This document shows positions 35,562 to 44,477 of a DNA stretch of 64,000 nucleotides, one piece after another. The translations under genes and the position numbers were made by a program. The stretch lies in the NCBI RefSeq assembly GCF_021502725.1, contig NZ_JAKFFS010000001.1, positions 310,001-374,000 on the forward strand, written 5' to 3'. The notes under the pieces are model-generated. The model made no database searches, was not told the origin of the DNA, and saw only the letters and a list, made by a program, of their open reading frames with translations. Origin of the DNA: Dyadobacter sp. CY345. GTDB taxonomy: Bacteria > Bacteroidota > Bacteroidia > Cytophagales > Spirosomataceae. The first letter of the stretch is position 1, and every line of letters starts with the position of its first letter.

Positions 35562-35783
35562 ATGGACGAAAATTGGGGAAAGGTATATACTACCAGACAG
35601 ATGATCCGGGCGGAAATTGCCAGAGAAATATTGGAGCAAAACGGAATTGCTGCTGTCATTGTCAACAAGCAGGATAGCAGTTATCCGATTTTTGGAGCAT
35701 GCGAGGTACATGTTCCCATGACAGATTTTGTTCAGGCTCAAACCATCTTAGCGAATGAAGACTCCCTTACAGAATCTGAGTAA
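35562..35783 (+). CDS. DUF2007 domain protein
   Basis: A 73-aa protein of the DUF2007 type (VYTTRQMIRAEIAREILEQNGIAAVIVNKQDSSYP and EVHVPMTDFVQAQTIL). The fold is ferredoxin-like and a signalling or metabolite-binding role has been suggested, but no function is established. Its 3' end overlaps cdsA by 29 bases, so the two are coupled. Confidence 0.85.
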   Translation: MDENWGKVYTTRQMIRAEIAREILEQNGIAAVIVNKQDSSYPIFGACEVHVPMTDFVQAQTILANEDSLTESE

Positions 35784-36588
35784 TCTACAACAGCGGACAA
35801 TCACCGGGCTCATTGGATTTGTAATAATTCTTGGCTGTATCCTTTACAGTGAGTGGAGTTTTTTATTGTTGTTTTGTACAATCAGTTCGCTGACCCAGCT
35901 TGAATTTTACAAGTTATTAGGTCTCGACGGAAACCAGCCTTTGACATATTATGGTACCTTCTGTGGCACAGTTATGATGTTATTGGCGTACCTTATTGAA
36001 CAGGACCTAGTTTCGTTTGAAAATTATTTCATTATCAGTCCTTTACTGTCGATGATCTTTTTTATTAAACTTTACAAAAAGAATGATCTGAAACCCTTTA
36101 CAAATATTGGTTTTACTTTTTTAGGGATAATTTACGTTGCGCTGCCTTTTTCATTAATCATAGTAATGGCCATGCGTGGCGGTGTTTACAATTATGAGAT
36201 TGTATTGGGTAGTTTGCTTTTACTTTGGGCCTCAGACATCGGTGGTTATTTTGCCGGTACTAAATTTGGGAAAAGGAAACTGTTTGAGCGAATTTCTCCC
36301 AAAAAATCATGGGAAGGCGCTATGGGAAGCGCGGCATTTGCGGCGGTAATCGCATTTGTCCTGGGGCATTATTTCCGTACCTTCGAACCATGGAAGTGGT
36401 ATTGTATCGGTGCCATTATTGTCGTGGTTGGTACCTACGGCGACCTGGTCGAATCGCTTTTTAAGCGGAGTATCGCTATTAAAGATTCTGGAAACAGTAT
36501 TCCCGGGCATGGTGGATTTTTGGACCGTTTCGACGGATTGTTGCTATCAGCGCCTTTTATCGTAACGTTTTTAAAATTGTTTTCCTAA
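35755..36588 (+). CDS. cdsA: Phosphatidate cytidylyltransferase
   Basis: A 277-aa integral membrane enzyme making CDP-diacylglycerol from CTP and phosphatidate, the branch point of phospholipid synthesis. About eight membrane segments are followed by the signature ISPKKSWEGAMGSAAFAAV, then GTYGDLVESLFKRSIAIKDSGNSIPGHGGFLDRFDGLL with the metal-binding Asp residues. The ATG at 35755 lies inside the DUF2007 gene; the true start could be a little later, but hydrophobicity begins soon after residue 13. Confidence 0.95.
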   Translation: MKTPLQNLSNLQQRTITGLIGFVIILGCILYSEWSFLLLFCTISSLTQLEFYKLLGLDGNQPLTYYGTFCGTVMMLLAYLIEQDLVSFENYFIISPLLSMIFFIKLYKKNDLKPFTNIGFTFLGIIYVALPFSLIIVMAMRGGVYNYEIVLGSLLLLWASDIGGYFAGTKFGKRKLFERISPKKSWEGAMGSAAFAAVIAFVLGHYFRTFEPWKWYCIGAIIVVVGTYGDLVESLFKRSIAIKDSGNSIPGHGGFLDRFDGLLLSAPFIVTFLKLFS

Positions 36589-36771
36589 GTCTGAGATAAA
36601 TCTGAATTGAAGCAATGCTTTCTGTTTTCATACGTTTTTGACTTGGGGGTACGCTTTTTTACAGATTTAGTTGTACGGAATTTTATAAATATTTTGAAGT
36701 TGATTTAATCAATACTAACCCTTTGCAGCATTTTAATTTTAGAGTTTAGTGCTGACTAACGATTTGAAAGA

Positions 36772-37521
36772 ATGAAGAAAAGATTTTTAATATATTTTGC
36801 GATCCTGGCAAGCGTGCTCTTTGGACAAGAACTTTATGCGCAGGGAGAGCAAAAAGCGATCATTTTTAATGGTACCGTAGTAGGGAGTAAGAGTACAGAA
36901 AGATTGCCCGGTGCTTATATTTTTATCCCTAAGGCTGGAAAAGGTACTTTGGCGGATGGTAGAGGCGATTTTACGATTCCTGTATTCCCCGGTGATAGTA
37001 TAGTATATAGTTACGTAGGTTATAAGAAGCAGTATCATGTAATTCCGAGAAATTATAATGCGGATACGTACTCTGCCATCGTGGCCATGCGTGAGGATGT
37101 GACAATGCTTTCAGAAGTTAAAATTTATCCCTACGCAACTGAAGAAGATTTCAAGAAAGCCTTTTTAGCACTTAAACTTCCTGATCAGGCAGATCGTGAT
37201 GCCTTGGCCCGAAGTACCGATCCAGACTATATCAATCGTATGGCGGCTCAGGTTCCTAATAATGCACAAACGAATTATCGTTATACGATGGATCAGCAGC
37301 TTTTTGGCCGTGAATCAGCCGCTGGAAAAGGGTTTGCAACTACATTTCCATTCCTGAATCCATTTGCCTGGGCGAATTTTATCAAGTCGGTTAAAAATGG
37401 TGATTTAAAACAAAAAGATTGGCGTAAGGAATTGAACAATGCGCCCCGGGAAAGTATTACCCGTCAGGATATTTTGAAGAAAAATGAAGAATTTGAAAAC
37501 CCGAAGAAGGAAGAGAAATAA
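36772..37521 (+). CDS. Secreted carboxypeptidase-regulatory-like domain protein (paralogue A)
   Basis: A 249-aa exported protein. The signal peptide (MKKRFLIYFAILASVLFGQELYAQ) is followed by a CarboxypepD_reg-like beta-sandwich (about residues 28-105: ERLPGAYIFIPKAGKGTLADGRGDFTIPVFPGDSIVYSYVGYKKQ). A conserved C-terminal half has EVKIYPYATEEDFKKAFLALKLPDQADRDALA and FLNPFAWANFIKSVKNG. No TonB receptor is attached. The family is common in Cytophagales and has no known function. It has a close paralogue 145 bases downstream. Confidence 0.85.
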   Translation: MKKRFLIYFAILASVLFGQELYAQGEQKAIIFNGTVVGSKSTERLPGAYIFIPKAGKGTLADGRGDFTIPVFPGDSIVYSYVGYKKQYHVIPRNYNADTYSAIVAMREDVTMLSEVKIYPYATEEDFKKAFLALKLPDQADRDALARSTDPDYINRMAAQVPNNAQTNYRYTMDQQLFGRESAAGKGFATTFPFLNPFAWANFIKSVKNGDLKQKDWRKELNNAPRESITRQDILKKNEEFENPKKEEK

Positions 37522-37546
37522 TTCTGAAATTTGTTAAAAAAATCTT

Positions 37547-37578
37547 AAAATCCATCCTTGGCAGGGCTGGATTTTTTT
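37547..37578 (+). terminator. Terminator between the two paralogues
   Basis: AAAATCCA pairs with TGGATTTT across a C/G-rich loop and continues into a T run, 26 bases after the stop of paralogue A. Confidence 0.7.
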
Positions 37579-37665
37579 GTTATCGGTTTTTCGAATATAG
37601 ATTGATTAAGTTTGAAGAAAAGTCCTGTCTACCGAAAATCAGATTATAACCAGCAAACAGAAAAA

Positions 37666-38397
37666 ATGAAAAACTGGGTCTTAAAATATTTCTTCATTTT
37701 AATCTGTGTTGTGGCTGCGCACAATCTGTACGCGCAGGGAGAGCAAAAAGCTATTGTTTTTACAGGTGTTGTGGTAGGAGAAAAAACGACGGTCCGCTTG
37801 CCGGGAGCTTATATATTTATTCCCAAAGCCGGAACAGGCAGGTTAGCCGGAAATGACGGTTCGTTTACGATCAATGTATTTCCCGGCGATAGTATTGTGT
37901 ATAGTTATGTTGGCTATAAAAAACAATATCAGGTAATTCCAAGAAGCTACAACGCGGGGACTTACTCCGCCATTATTTCTTTGCACGAAGATGTAATGAT
38001 GCTTTCTGAAGTTAAAATCTATCCTTATTCATCAGAAGAAGATTTTAAAAGAGCACTTTTAGCCATGAAATTGCCAGATCAGGCAGACCGGGATGCGCTG
38101 GCAAAAAGTACCGATGCTGAATATATTAAAAAGATGGCAGCACAGGTTCCTAATAATGCGCAGACTAATTACCGTAATACGATGGATCAGCAGCTGTTTG
38201 GACGGGAGTCGGCTGCTGGAAAAAACTTTGCGCCGACCTTTCAATTCCTGAATCCTTTTGCCTGGGCAAAATTTATTAAGTCAGTCAAAAACGGTGATTT
38301 AAAACCAAAAGAATGGCGAAAAGAACTGAATGATTCTCCGATGGAAAGCATCAACAAACAGGATGTGTTCAAAAATGATGCGTTCGGAAAACCTTAA
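37666..38397 (+). CDS. Secreted carboxypeptidase-regulatory-like domain protein (paralogue B)
   Basis: A 243-aa tandem duplicate of the preceding protein, from the ATG at 37666 (the frame stays open to a TTG at 37612, but MKNWVLKYFFILICVVAAHNLYAQ is the natural signal peptide). It shares the GEQKAI start of the mature chain, the LPGAYIFIPKAG and PGDSIVYSYVGYKKQYQVIPR blocks and the IYPYSSEEDFKRALLAMKLPDQADRDALA region. Its own terminator separates it from paralogue A, so the two may be controlled separately. Confidence 0.85.
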   Translation: MKNWVLKYFFILICVVAAHNLYAQGEQKAIVFTGVVVGEKTTVRLPGAYIFIPKAGTGRLAGNDGSFTINVFPGDSIVYSYVGYKKQYQVIPRSYNAGTYSAIISLHEDVMMLSEVKIYPYSSEEDFKRALLAMKLPDQADRDALAKSTDAEYIKKMAAQVPNNAQTNYRNTMDQQLFGRESAAGKNFAPTFQFLNPFAWAKFIKSVKNGDLKPKEWRKELNDSPMESINKQDVFKNDAFGKP

Positions 38398-38406
38398 AGT
38401 TAGGGT

Positions 38407-39216
38407 CTATTTAAATTGATTCAATTCCATAATTTTACCGTCAAAAGCGGCATAAGCCTGATGCGCTTGCTTAGTCACCCACTCCCCTAAATTAATATAT
38501 CTGCTCCCCTCGTTTACAGTAAGATCCAGCATCAGATGGCGGTGCCCGAAAATGTAATAATCATGATGTTGCTCTTTTTCCACTTCTTTGCAATACACGA
38601 GCAACCATTCGTAATCCTCGCCCATAAACTTTTCCTCACCCTTATTAATATTCGCGATTCTGCTTCGTTTTGACCATTCGTTGGCAATCCAGATACCTAC
38701 ATCCGGATGAACGAACCTAAATACGCCCTGGAAAAATTTATTCTCAAATATTCGTTTCAGGATTTTGTACACATGGTCGCCGGGCCCCAAACCATCGCCA
38801 TGTCCAACCAGAACTGATTTTTTGTTCCCATAATAATCAGTGATTTCAAAATTGACAGGATTACGGTAGATTGTTGCACCAATTTCATCTTTCAGATACC
38901 CAAACATCCACATATCATGGTTACCGGTGAAAAGAATCAACTCAATGCCGCGATCTGATAATTGTGCAAGTTTTCCCAAAAGTCTGGTAAAACCTTTTGG
39001 AACCACATGCCCGTATTCAAACCAAAAATCGAAAATGTCGCCAACGAGGAAGATGATCTGAGCATCGTGTTCGATAGATTCAAGCCATTTTACAATTAAT
39101 CTTTCCCGGTCTCTGCTCTTTTCGACAGAAGGAACGCCAAGGTGGAAATCTGACGAAAAATAGATACGATGGCCCTCGCGTAAGGAGACAGATTTGGTTT
39201 CGAAATTGAAATTCAT
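38407..39216 (-). CDS. lpxH: UDP-2,3-diacylglucosamine diphosphatase (LpxH-type)
   Basis: A 269-aa calcineurin-like metallophosphatase from the ATG at 39216; the open frame begins 20 codons earlier but the extension is unlike the family. Metal motifs in order: YFSSDFHLGVP, FLVGDIFDFWFEY, LFTGNHDMWMFGY, LVGHGDGLGPGD and IFGHRHLM. This is the LpxH/LpxH2 set rather than LpxG or LpxI. It cleaves UDP-2,3-diacylglucosamine to lipid X and UMP, the step after LpxD. It lies outside the lpx operon. Confidence 0.88.
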   Translation of the reverse strand: MNFNFETKSVSLREGHRIYFSSDFHLGVPSVEKSRDRERLIVKWLESIEHDAQIIFLVGDIFDFWFEYGHVVPKGFTRLLGKLAQLSDRGIELILFTGNHDMWMFGYLKDEIGATIYRNPVNFEITDYYGNKKSVLVGHGDGLGPGDHVYKILKRIFENKFFQGVFRFVHPDVGIWIANEWSKRSRIANINKGEEKFMGEDYEWLLVYCKEVEKEQHHDYYIFGHRHLMLDLTVNEGSRYINLGEWVTKQAHQAYAAFDGKIMELNQFK

Positions 39217-39383
39217 GCGACGTTTAAAAATGCGCTGCAATTTACAATCTTCCGCGTAAATGGCACGACAGATCACTTGGGAATATGGATATACCGATAA
39301 CTCATTTCGTCTAGAATTAAACAGAGATATTTTGTAATTTTCAAAGTAAAGATTTGCGCCTCAATTTTAAACTGTTGAATATC

Positions 39384-40754
39384 ATGTATAAAAAAATATC
39401 AATTTTGGTTGTTTTGACTTGTTGTGCATTGATATCAAAATCACAGATTCGTATCAACCAGCCTTCAAGAGTAGTTGAAAGACAAGCCGAGAACCGTGCA
39501 AACCGGAAAGTAGATCAGGCAGTCGACAAAGGATTTGATAAAGTTGAAGAAGGAATTGGAAGTCTATTTAAGAAAAAGGATAAAAAGGCAAATGAGGAGA
39601 CAAATTCTAAAAAAGTGGAGTCTGCTGATAAAACAAAAACCAGCGATGCTGACAATACCCCGTCGGAATCCAATAGTAACACGTCAGTTACCTCAGGAAA
39701 ACCTACACTAATATCATACAGTAAATTCGATTTTATTCCAGGAGAAAAAGTGGTTGCAGTGGAAGATTTTTCGCAGGATGCAATTGGTGATTTTCCTGCA
39801 AAGTGGAATACCAATTCGTCAGGAGAAGTTGTGACAATTGCCGGGACAGAAGGAAAATGGTTGATGCTTGGTCCTGAGGGTGTATTTTATCCCGAATTTG
39901 TAAAGCAGTTGCCTGAAAATTTTACACTGGAATTTAACCTTGCAACCACTTCCGAGTTTAGTTTTTATTCAGGATCGCTTCGAACCGTCATTGCTGAACT
40001 GGCTGATCCTGCTAAAACTTTTTCGAACTGGAAATGGTATGATGGAAACAAAGCAAAAGGTCTAGAATTGGGCCTTCATCCGAGTGGGGCGGGCGGTAAC
40101 CAGGGTTCTGCTTCGTTTGATATTTTTGAAAATCAGGCGGAATCCATCATGAAAAATGACAAAAATATTCCTGCGTTTCGTATTCCTGATCACAATGTTG
40201 TAAAGGTTTCCATCTGGCGTCAGAAAACAAGGTTACGTTTATATGTTGATGATTTCAAAGTTTGGGATCTGCCAAGAGCATTCAATCCTGCGACGAATTA
40301 CAACTTTATTGCTTTCAGTAATCAGGGATATCACAGGGAAGAAGACCGGTTTTACATTTCAAATTTAAGACTGGCAGTTGGAGCGCCAGATACACGAAGC
40401 AAACTGATTACCGAAGGGAAATTTTCAACAACCGGGATATTGTTTGATGTAAATTCAGCAACGATCAAGCCGGAATCTTTCGGGGTGCTAAAAGATATTT
40501 CAAACGTATTGACTGAAAATTCTGCCGTCAAAGTAAAAATTATAGGTCATACTGACGCAGATGGTGATGACGTTGCCAATTTGTCTTTATCTCAAAAACG
40601 CTCGGAATCTGTAAAAGAGGCACTATCGAAAGATTTCGGAATTGATAAATCACGTTTGGAAACAGACGGAAAAGGCGAAAGCCAGCCTGCTACTCCAAAT
40701 ACAACGCCGGAAGGGAAGGCTAATAACCGCCGTGTGGAGTTTGTCAAATTGTAA
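39384..40754 (+). CDS. OmpA-family outer-membrane protein
   Basis: A 456-aa exported protein from the ATG at 39384 (MYKKISILVVLTCCALISKSQ signal; a TTG 30 bases upstream is less likely). A charged Lys/Glu-rich region (about residues 30-110) leads into a beta-sandwich of roughly 220 residues (FIPGEKVVAVEDFSQDAIGDFPAKW ...) that resembles a lectin-like fold. A C-terminal OmpA domain (about 345-456) has GILFDVNSATIKPESF, IGHTDADGDD and NNRRVEFVKL for peptidoglycan binding. It probably tethers the outer membrane to the wall. Confidence 0.9.
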   Translation: MYKKISILVVLTCCALISKSQIRINQPSRVVERQAENRANRKVDQAVDKGFDKVEEGIGSLFKKKDKKANEETNSKKVESADKTKTSDADNTPSESNSNTSVTSGKPTLISYSKFDFIPGEKVVAVEDFSQDAIGDFPAKWNTNSSGEVVTIAGTEGKWLMLGPEGVFYPEFVKQLPENFTLEFNLATTSEFSFYSGSLRTVIAELADPAKTFSNWKWYDGNKAKGLELGLHPSGAGGNQGSASFDIFENQAESIMKNDKNIPAFRIPDHNVVKVSIWRQKTRLRLYVDDFKVWDLPRAFNPATNYNFIAFSNQGYHREEDRFYISNLRLAVGAPDTRSKLITEGKFSTTGILFDVNSATIKPESFGVLKDISNVLTENSAVKVKIIGHTDADGDDVANLSLSQKRSESVKEALSKDFGIDKSRLETDGKGESQPATPNTTPEGKANNRRVEFVKL

Positions 40755-40811
40755 AGGGATTATGTTTTTCGGCAGTCTCTTTTTAGATTGCAGGCATTAA
40801 TAATAATTGTT

Positions 40812-41546
40812 ATGCTTAGAAAAATATCCTTATATCTGATTTTTGCTTTTTTGTGCACGGGAAGTCTTGCAATGGCACAAGCGCCTAAAAAACCGGCATT
40901 GTCCAGGGCTTCACAATGGAAACCGGAAAAAGGCCAGTACTATTTTACGCACGCCTTGACCTATTCTTACAAGAATAAGGCGGAAAAGAAAGAAGGTGAA
41001 GTTGTGATTTACATTGATCCGGTAACCGGGACCATGTGTTTTAAAAAAGAAAACAGTTATGGCGAAACCGGTAAAAACTTCGATTTTATTATCGCTTTCC
41101 AGGATGGGAAATACATTTATTGTGGAAGTGATGAAGCCGGGAAGAAGATGAAGATCGTTGAAAAAGTGGAGGAAGTCAAGCCAGATGCAGAGACGGTTAC
41201 CCAGCAAAAGGAAGATTTCAATACGTATTGTCTGCCGACAGGAAATAAGAGAAAAGATTTCGGCTGGGAGAGCACAGAATATGAATTGTCTTATGCCAGG
41301 TCGGAAGAAAAAGATAAACTGTGGCTGACGACAACGCCGTTTGGAATTTATCCTTTATATGGTTTTGAACTGATCGAAAACATTGCCAGCTTACCAGTAT
41401 CATTCGACTTTACCCACATTTTTGGAGCTCGTCAGTTACTGACTGAAATGAATTCAAAAGATGTTGAGCTCAAACTGAAAAGTTATGAGCCTAATCCTTT
41501 TCTGGCAGTTACCCGCGGTTATCCGGAGGTAAAAGTAGGGGATTAG
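40812..41546 (+). CDS. Secreted hypothetical protein
   Basis: A 244-aa exported protein from the ATG at 40812 (MLRKISLYLIFAFLCTGSLAMAQ; the frame extends to a TTG at 40788). The mature chain is beta-rich with many Lys/Glu residues and no domain I recognise (features: EVVIYIDPVTGTMCFKKENSYG, CGSDEAGKKM, YCLPTGNKRKDFGW). It lies 57 bases after the OmpA-family gene in the same direction and may share its transcript. Confidence 0.75.
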   Translation: MLRKISLYLIFAFLCTGSLAMAQAPKKPALSRASQWKPEKGQYYFTHALTYSYKNKAEKKEGEVVIYIDPVTGTMCFKKENSYGETGKNFDFIIAFQDGKYIYCGSDEAGKKMKIVEKVEEVKPDAETVTQQKEDFNTYCLPTGNKRKDFGWESTEYELSYARSEEKDKLWLTTTPFGIYPLYGFELIENIASLPVSFDFTHIFGARQLLTEMNSKDVELKLKSYEPNPFLAVTRGYPEVKVGD

Positions 41547-41558
41547 GCTCATTGAAGA

Positions 41559-42059
41559 CTATTGTACCGCCTCTCTTTCCGCCATTACTTCGGAAAGGGG
41601 GCGTAAATTTGCAGGGATTTCAACTTCTTCCTCTTCTGCCTGATAGGGGAATACATCAAGAATTGGTGTCAGATTTATGTCTGTTGTTTCGTAAGGGATA
41701 AGCATTGTGCGCAAACTTTCTGTAATACGCTGCAACGCCTGATCAATTCCATCTGCGTTGACCAGCATATAATTCACCACCTTTTTCTCTTTTCCACTTT
41801 TTTCGTCTACTGAAAAGTAAACCACTTTGGCTTTAAACCACTTTTCTCCGTCTTCATAAGAAAACAAATCTGCCAGACGCATTTTCGAAATAGCCATTAC
41901 GCTGAAATCACTGGCGCCGGTAACGATCTGTTTGTAAAGCCTGGCTTCCGATTCTGTGTAGGATACCGCATCGACCAGATATGTTTCATTTATTGTTTTA
42001 AGACTTCCTGCTTCGTCTTCCTTTTGGTAACGTATTTTGCCTAAATACCAGCTTGCCAT
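41559..42059 (-). CDS. DUF4494 domain protein
   Basis: A 166-aa protein from the ATG at 42059; the much longer open frame upstream is not credible, and MASWYLGKIRY is the usual family start. DUF4494 is a Bacteroidota family of unknown function, with conserved NETYLVDAVSYTESEARLYKQI and KVVYFSVDEKSGKEKKVVNYMLVNADG. The Glu-rich tail is typical. No signal peptide, so probably cytoplasmic. Confidence 0.85.
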   Translation of the reverse strand: MASWYLGKIRYQKEDEAGSLKTINETYLVDAVSYTESEARLYKQIVTGASDFSVMAISKMRLADLFSYEDGEKWFKAKVVYFSVDEKSGKEKKVVNYMLVNADGIDQALQRITESLRTMLIPYETTDINLTPILDVFPYQAEEEEVEIPANLRPLSEVMAEREAVQ

Positions 42060-42206
42060 TGTAGTCTGTTTTGAATAAAAGTAGTTGTAAAAGTTTGCAA
42101 AGGTATGCGCTTGAACCAAGGCATGCAACAAGATTTTTCTCAAAAGTATAATGGGTTGGTGCTGGTATGGTTGCGATTGGTTCTGCGTTTGAGTTGTGTT
42201 TTTTAT

Positions 42207-42237
42207 CCGTCCGACGGTAGAAAAAACCGTCGGACGG
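42207..42237. repeat. Perfect 12-bp palindrome, REP-like
   Basis: CCGTCCGACGGT (42207-42218) and ACCGTCGGACGG (42226-42237) pair perfectly across AGAAAAA. On the plus strand no T run follows, so it is not a normal terminator. Very GC-rich compared with its surroundings. Confidence 0.7.
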
Positions 42238-42242
42238 AGCCG

Positions 42243-42274
42243 CCGGTCTGATGGCTTTTTCGCCATCTGACGGG
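42243..42274. repeat. Second palindrome of the pair, REP-like
   Basis: CCGGTCTGATGGC (42243-42255) and GCCATCTGACGGG (42262-42274) pair at 11 of 13 positions across TTTTTC. The shared CCG/GTC...GAC/GGG ends suggest it is related to the first palindrome 5 bases upstream. Confidence 0.6.
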
Positions 42275-42435
42275 TAAGGAAGGTTTCAAGATTTATTAGC
42301 TTGTCAGCAGTTTATCAGTCGAAAATCCCTGAATAAGCATTTAATCAAAAAAGTCGTAACAAAAGAATAATGCAGCGCAGGTATGCGCGTTGTAGTTGCT
42401 ACTGTTTATCTTGCAAGAAAAATTTTAAACACACA

Positions 42436-43077
42436 ATGAAAAAACAAATTTGGGTTATCGCGATTTTGGCTACGGTTGGACTGTTCACGAGCTGTGGTGT
42501 AAGTCGTCAGGTTTCTGAGGCGAAAGCTTTTGGAGATTGTAAATACAAAATTGCGTCTGCGGATAGCGTATATCTTGCTGGAATCGACGTTCGTGAATTT
42601 AAAAATATTAAAAGTATGGGCGATTTGGATATGGCCCGCTACCCACGACTTGGACTTGCACTTTTGCGGAAAGATGTGCCGCTTGATCTGCGTGTCAATC
42701 TGGATATCAATAATCCGACCCGCAAAAAAGCTGCTATTAATCAGATGGAGTACAAAGTTTTGCTTACGGACACAGAAATTTTTAACGGATTTTTAAATCA
42801 GAAAATTGAAGTTTATCCGGGTTCAGGAAGTACTCGCGTGCCGGTGAAGTTAAGCGCCAATGTTTATAAGTTGTTGACGAATGATGCAACCAGAGACGAA
42901 TTTATCAATATGATTTTAGCATTATCAGGCAAATCAGGATCCAAACCGACAAAACTTACTTTGAAAGTAAAACCAACTTTGGACCTGGCCGGAAAACAAA
43001 TCAATTATCCAGGTTACATAACTTTTGACCAGGATGTTACAAGTGATATGATTTTGGGCATCAATAAAGAAAAATAA
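42436..43077 (+). CDS. LEA14-like lipoprotein
   Basis: A 213-aa lipoprotein from the ATG at 42436 (MKKQIWVIAILATVGLFTSC, lipid-modified Cys20). The mature part has the LEA type 2 layout: LDLRVNLDINNPTRKKAAINQMEYKVLL, then RVPVKLSANVYKLL and TLKVKPTLDLAGKQINYPGYITF. Such WHy-type proteins are thought to protect or stabilise envelope components; the role here is unknown. It lies 5 bases before the exonuclease gene. Confidence 0.82.
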   Translation: MKKQIWVIAILATVGLFTSCGVSRQVSEAKAFGDCKYKIASADSVYLAGIDVREFKNIKSMGDLDMARYPRLGLALLRKDVPLDLRVNLDINNPTRKKAAINQMEYKVLLTDTEIFNGFLNQKIEVYPGSGSTRVPVKLSANVYKLLTNDATRDEFINMILALSGKSGSKPTKLTLKVKPTLDLAGKQINYPGYITFDQDVTSDMILGINKEK

Positions 43078-43082
43078 CAGGC

Positions 43083-43847
43083 ATGCAAATTCTCACTTAC
43101 AACCTTAACGGAATTCGGGCGGCCTTGAAAAATGGCTTGTTGGAATGGCTGAAAGACAAATCGTTTGATATACTTTGTTTTCAGGAAGTGAAGGCTACGC
43201 CTGACGTTGTTGACCTTTCAGGATTCACTGCGTTGGGTTACGAGCTGATTGGTTGGCATGCTGCTGAGAAAAAAGGATATAGTGGTGTCGCAATATTTTC
43301 CAAAATCAAACCGGATCTGGTATCTGTTGGTCTAAACTTACCGGTTTATGATAATGAAGGAAGAATTATCCGCGCGGATTTCGGGAACATTACTTTGCTT
43401 AACTGTTATTTTCCATCAGGAACCAGCGGAGAAATTCGTCAGGGCGTAAAAATGAGTTTTCTTGAAGATTTTAATAATTGGGTTGATATGCTACGTATTG
43501 CCAGACCCAATCTGATAATCTGCGGCGACTATAATATTGCGCATACAGAAAATGACATTCATGATCCGAAGGGAAATAAAAAATCGTCAGGTTTCTTGCC
43601 GGAAGAAAGAGAATGGATGACGAAATGGTTTGGCAGCGGATACACTGATGCATTCAGATTCAAAAATCCGGATCTGAAAGAATATTCCTGGTGGACGTAT
43701 CGCTCAGGAGCACGAGCCAATAACAAAGGCTGGCGCATCGACTATATTTCCGTCGCGGACACACTCAAAGACAGGATCGTCGGGAGCCGGCAGTTTAATG
43801 ATGCTGTGCATTCAGATCATTGTCCGGTTTGGCTGGAAATTGAATAA
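43083..43847 (+). CDS. xth: Exodeoxyribonuclease III / AP endonuclease
   Basis: A 254-aa exonuclease-endonuclease-phosphatase enzyme for base-excision repair. Blocks: ILTYNLNGIRAALKNGLLEWL, FDILCFQEVKA (Glu metal ligand), YSGVAIFSK, LINCYFPSGT-type strand, ICGDYNIAHTENDIHDPKGNKKSSGFLPEERE (catalytic Asp-x-Asn) and IDYISVAD ... HSDHCPVWLEIE. Full length and intact. It follows the lipoprotein gene by 5 bases. Confidence 0.95.
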   Translation: MQILTYNLNGIRAALKNGLLEWLKDKSFDILCFQEVKATPDVVDLSGFTALGYELIGWHAAEKKGYSGVAIFSKIKPDLVSVGLNLPVYDNEGRIIRADFGNITLLNCYFPSGTSGEIRQGVKMSFLEDFNNWVDMLRIARPNLIICGDYNIAHTENDIHDPKGNKKSSGFLPEEREWMTKWFGSGYTDAFRFKNPDLKEYSWWTYRSGARANNKGWRIDYISVADTLKDRIVGSRQFNDAVHSDHCPVWLEIE

Positions 43848-43857
43848 GATAAGAGAA

Positions 43858-44441
43858 ATGGATATTTCAACGCCGTTTATTCTCAAAATGGGAAGTTTGA
43901 TGGATGAAGACAAGTTCTTCACGTTCTGCCAAATTAATGACGCGTTGGAATTAGAGAGAAATTCTGAGGGAGATATTGTTTTTCTCCTTTCCGGGGTTCT
44001 TATTTTGGTTGGTTAAATGCTGATATAAGTGCAAAGTTAGCAGCGTAAAATAATCGAACCAGAAAAGGGATTCTTTTCGGATCGTCAACGGGTTTTACGT
44101 TACCGAATAAATCTGTGCGCTCTCCCGACATTTCCTGGATTCAAAACGAAAGATGGCAAGCGCTTAATAACGATGAAAAGGAGGTGTTTGCACCAATTTG
44201 TCCAGACTTTATTCTAGAAATTCTTTCATTGCCAGAGGAGGCTGCTTATGTTCACGAAAAGATGAAAGAGTATATCGAATGTGGTGCTCAGTTGGGATGG
44301 CTGATTGATTATATAAATTCATCGGTTTATATTTATAATTCAGACGGAGGTGTCACTTTTATAGATTCTCTCAAAGTAAAACTATCAGGCGACCCAGTAC
44401 TGCCGGGTTTTGTACTCGACCTTGAATCGCTTATCAATTAA
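43858..44441 (+). pseudogene. Broken Uma2-family (PD-(D/E)XK) nuclease gene
   Basis: Two frames together rebuild one Uma2 (DUF820) protein of about 190 aa. The first frame (43858-44016, MDISTPFILKMGSLMDEDKFFTFCQ ... FLLSG) runs into the wrong frame at a GGGG run (43993-43996). Adding one G restores GGSYFGWLNADISAKLAA in the second frame, where a TAA (44046-44048) then interrupts before NNRTRKGILFGSSTGFTLPN and VRSPDISWIQNERW ... FAPICPDFILEILS ... GAQLGWLIDY. The active-site region is in the second part. Two separate lesions make a pseudogene much more likely than an error. Confidence 0.85.
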
Positions 44442-44477
44442 AATTTGGACAGATATTGTTCGTAATTATCAGAAAAT

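Larger units (their letters stand above)
42060..42435. other. Non-coding gap with two hairpin repeats
   Basis: 376 bases between the divergent DUF4494 and LEA-like genes. Apart from the two palindromes at 42207-42274 nothing coding is supported. Confidence 0.6.

Noticed and set aside
41559..42266. 235-aa version of the DUF4494 protein
   Set aside because: The first 69 residues are translated gap sequence, including the REP-like palindrome; the family begins at MASWYLGKI.
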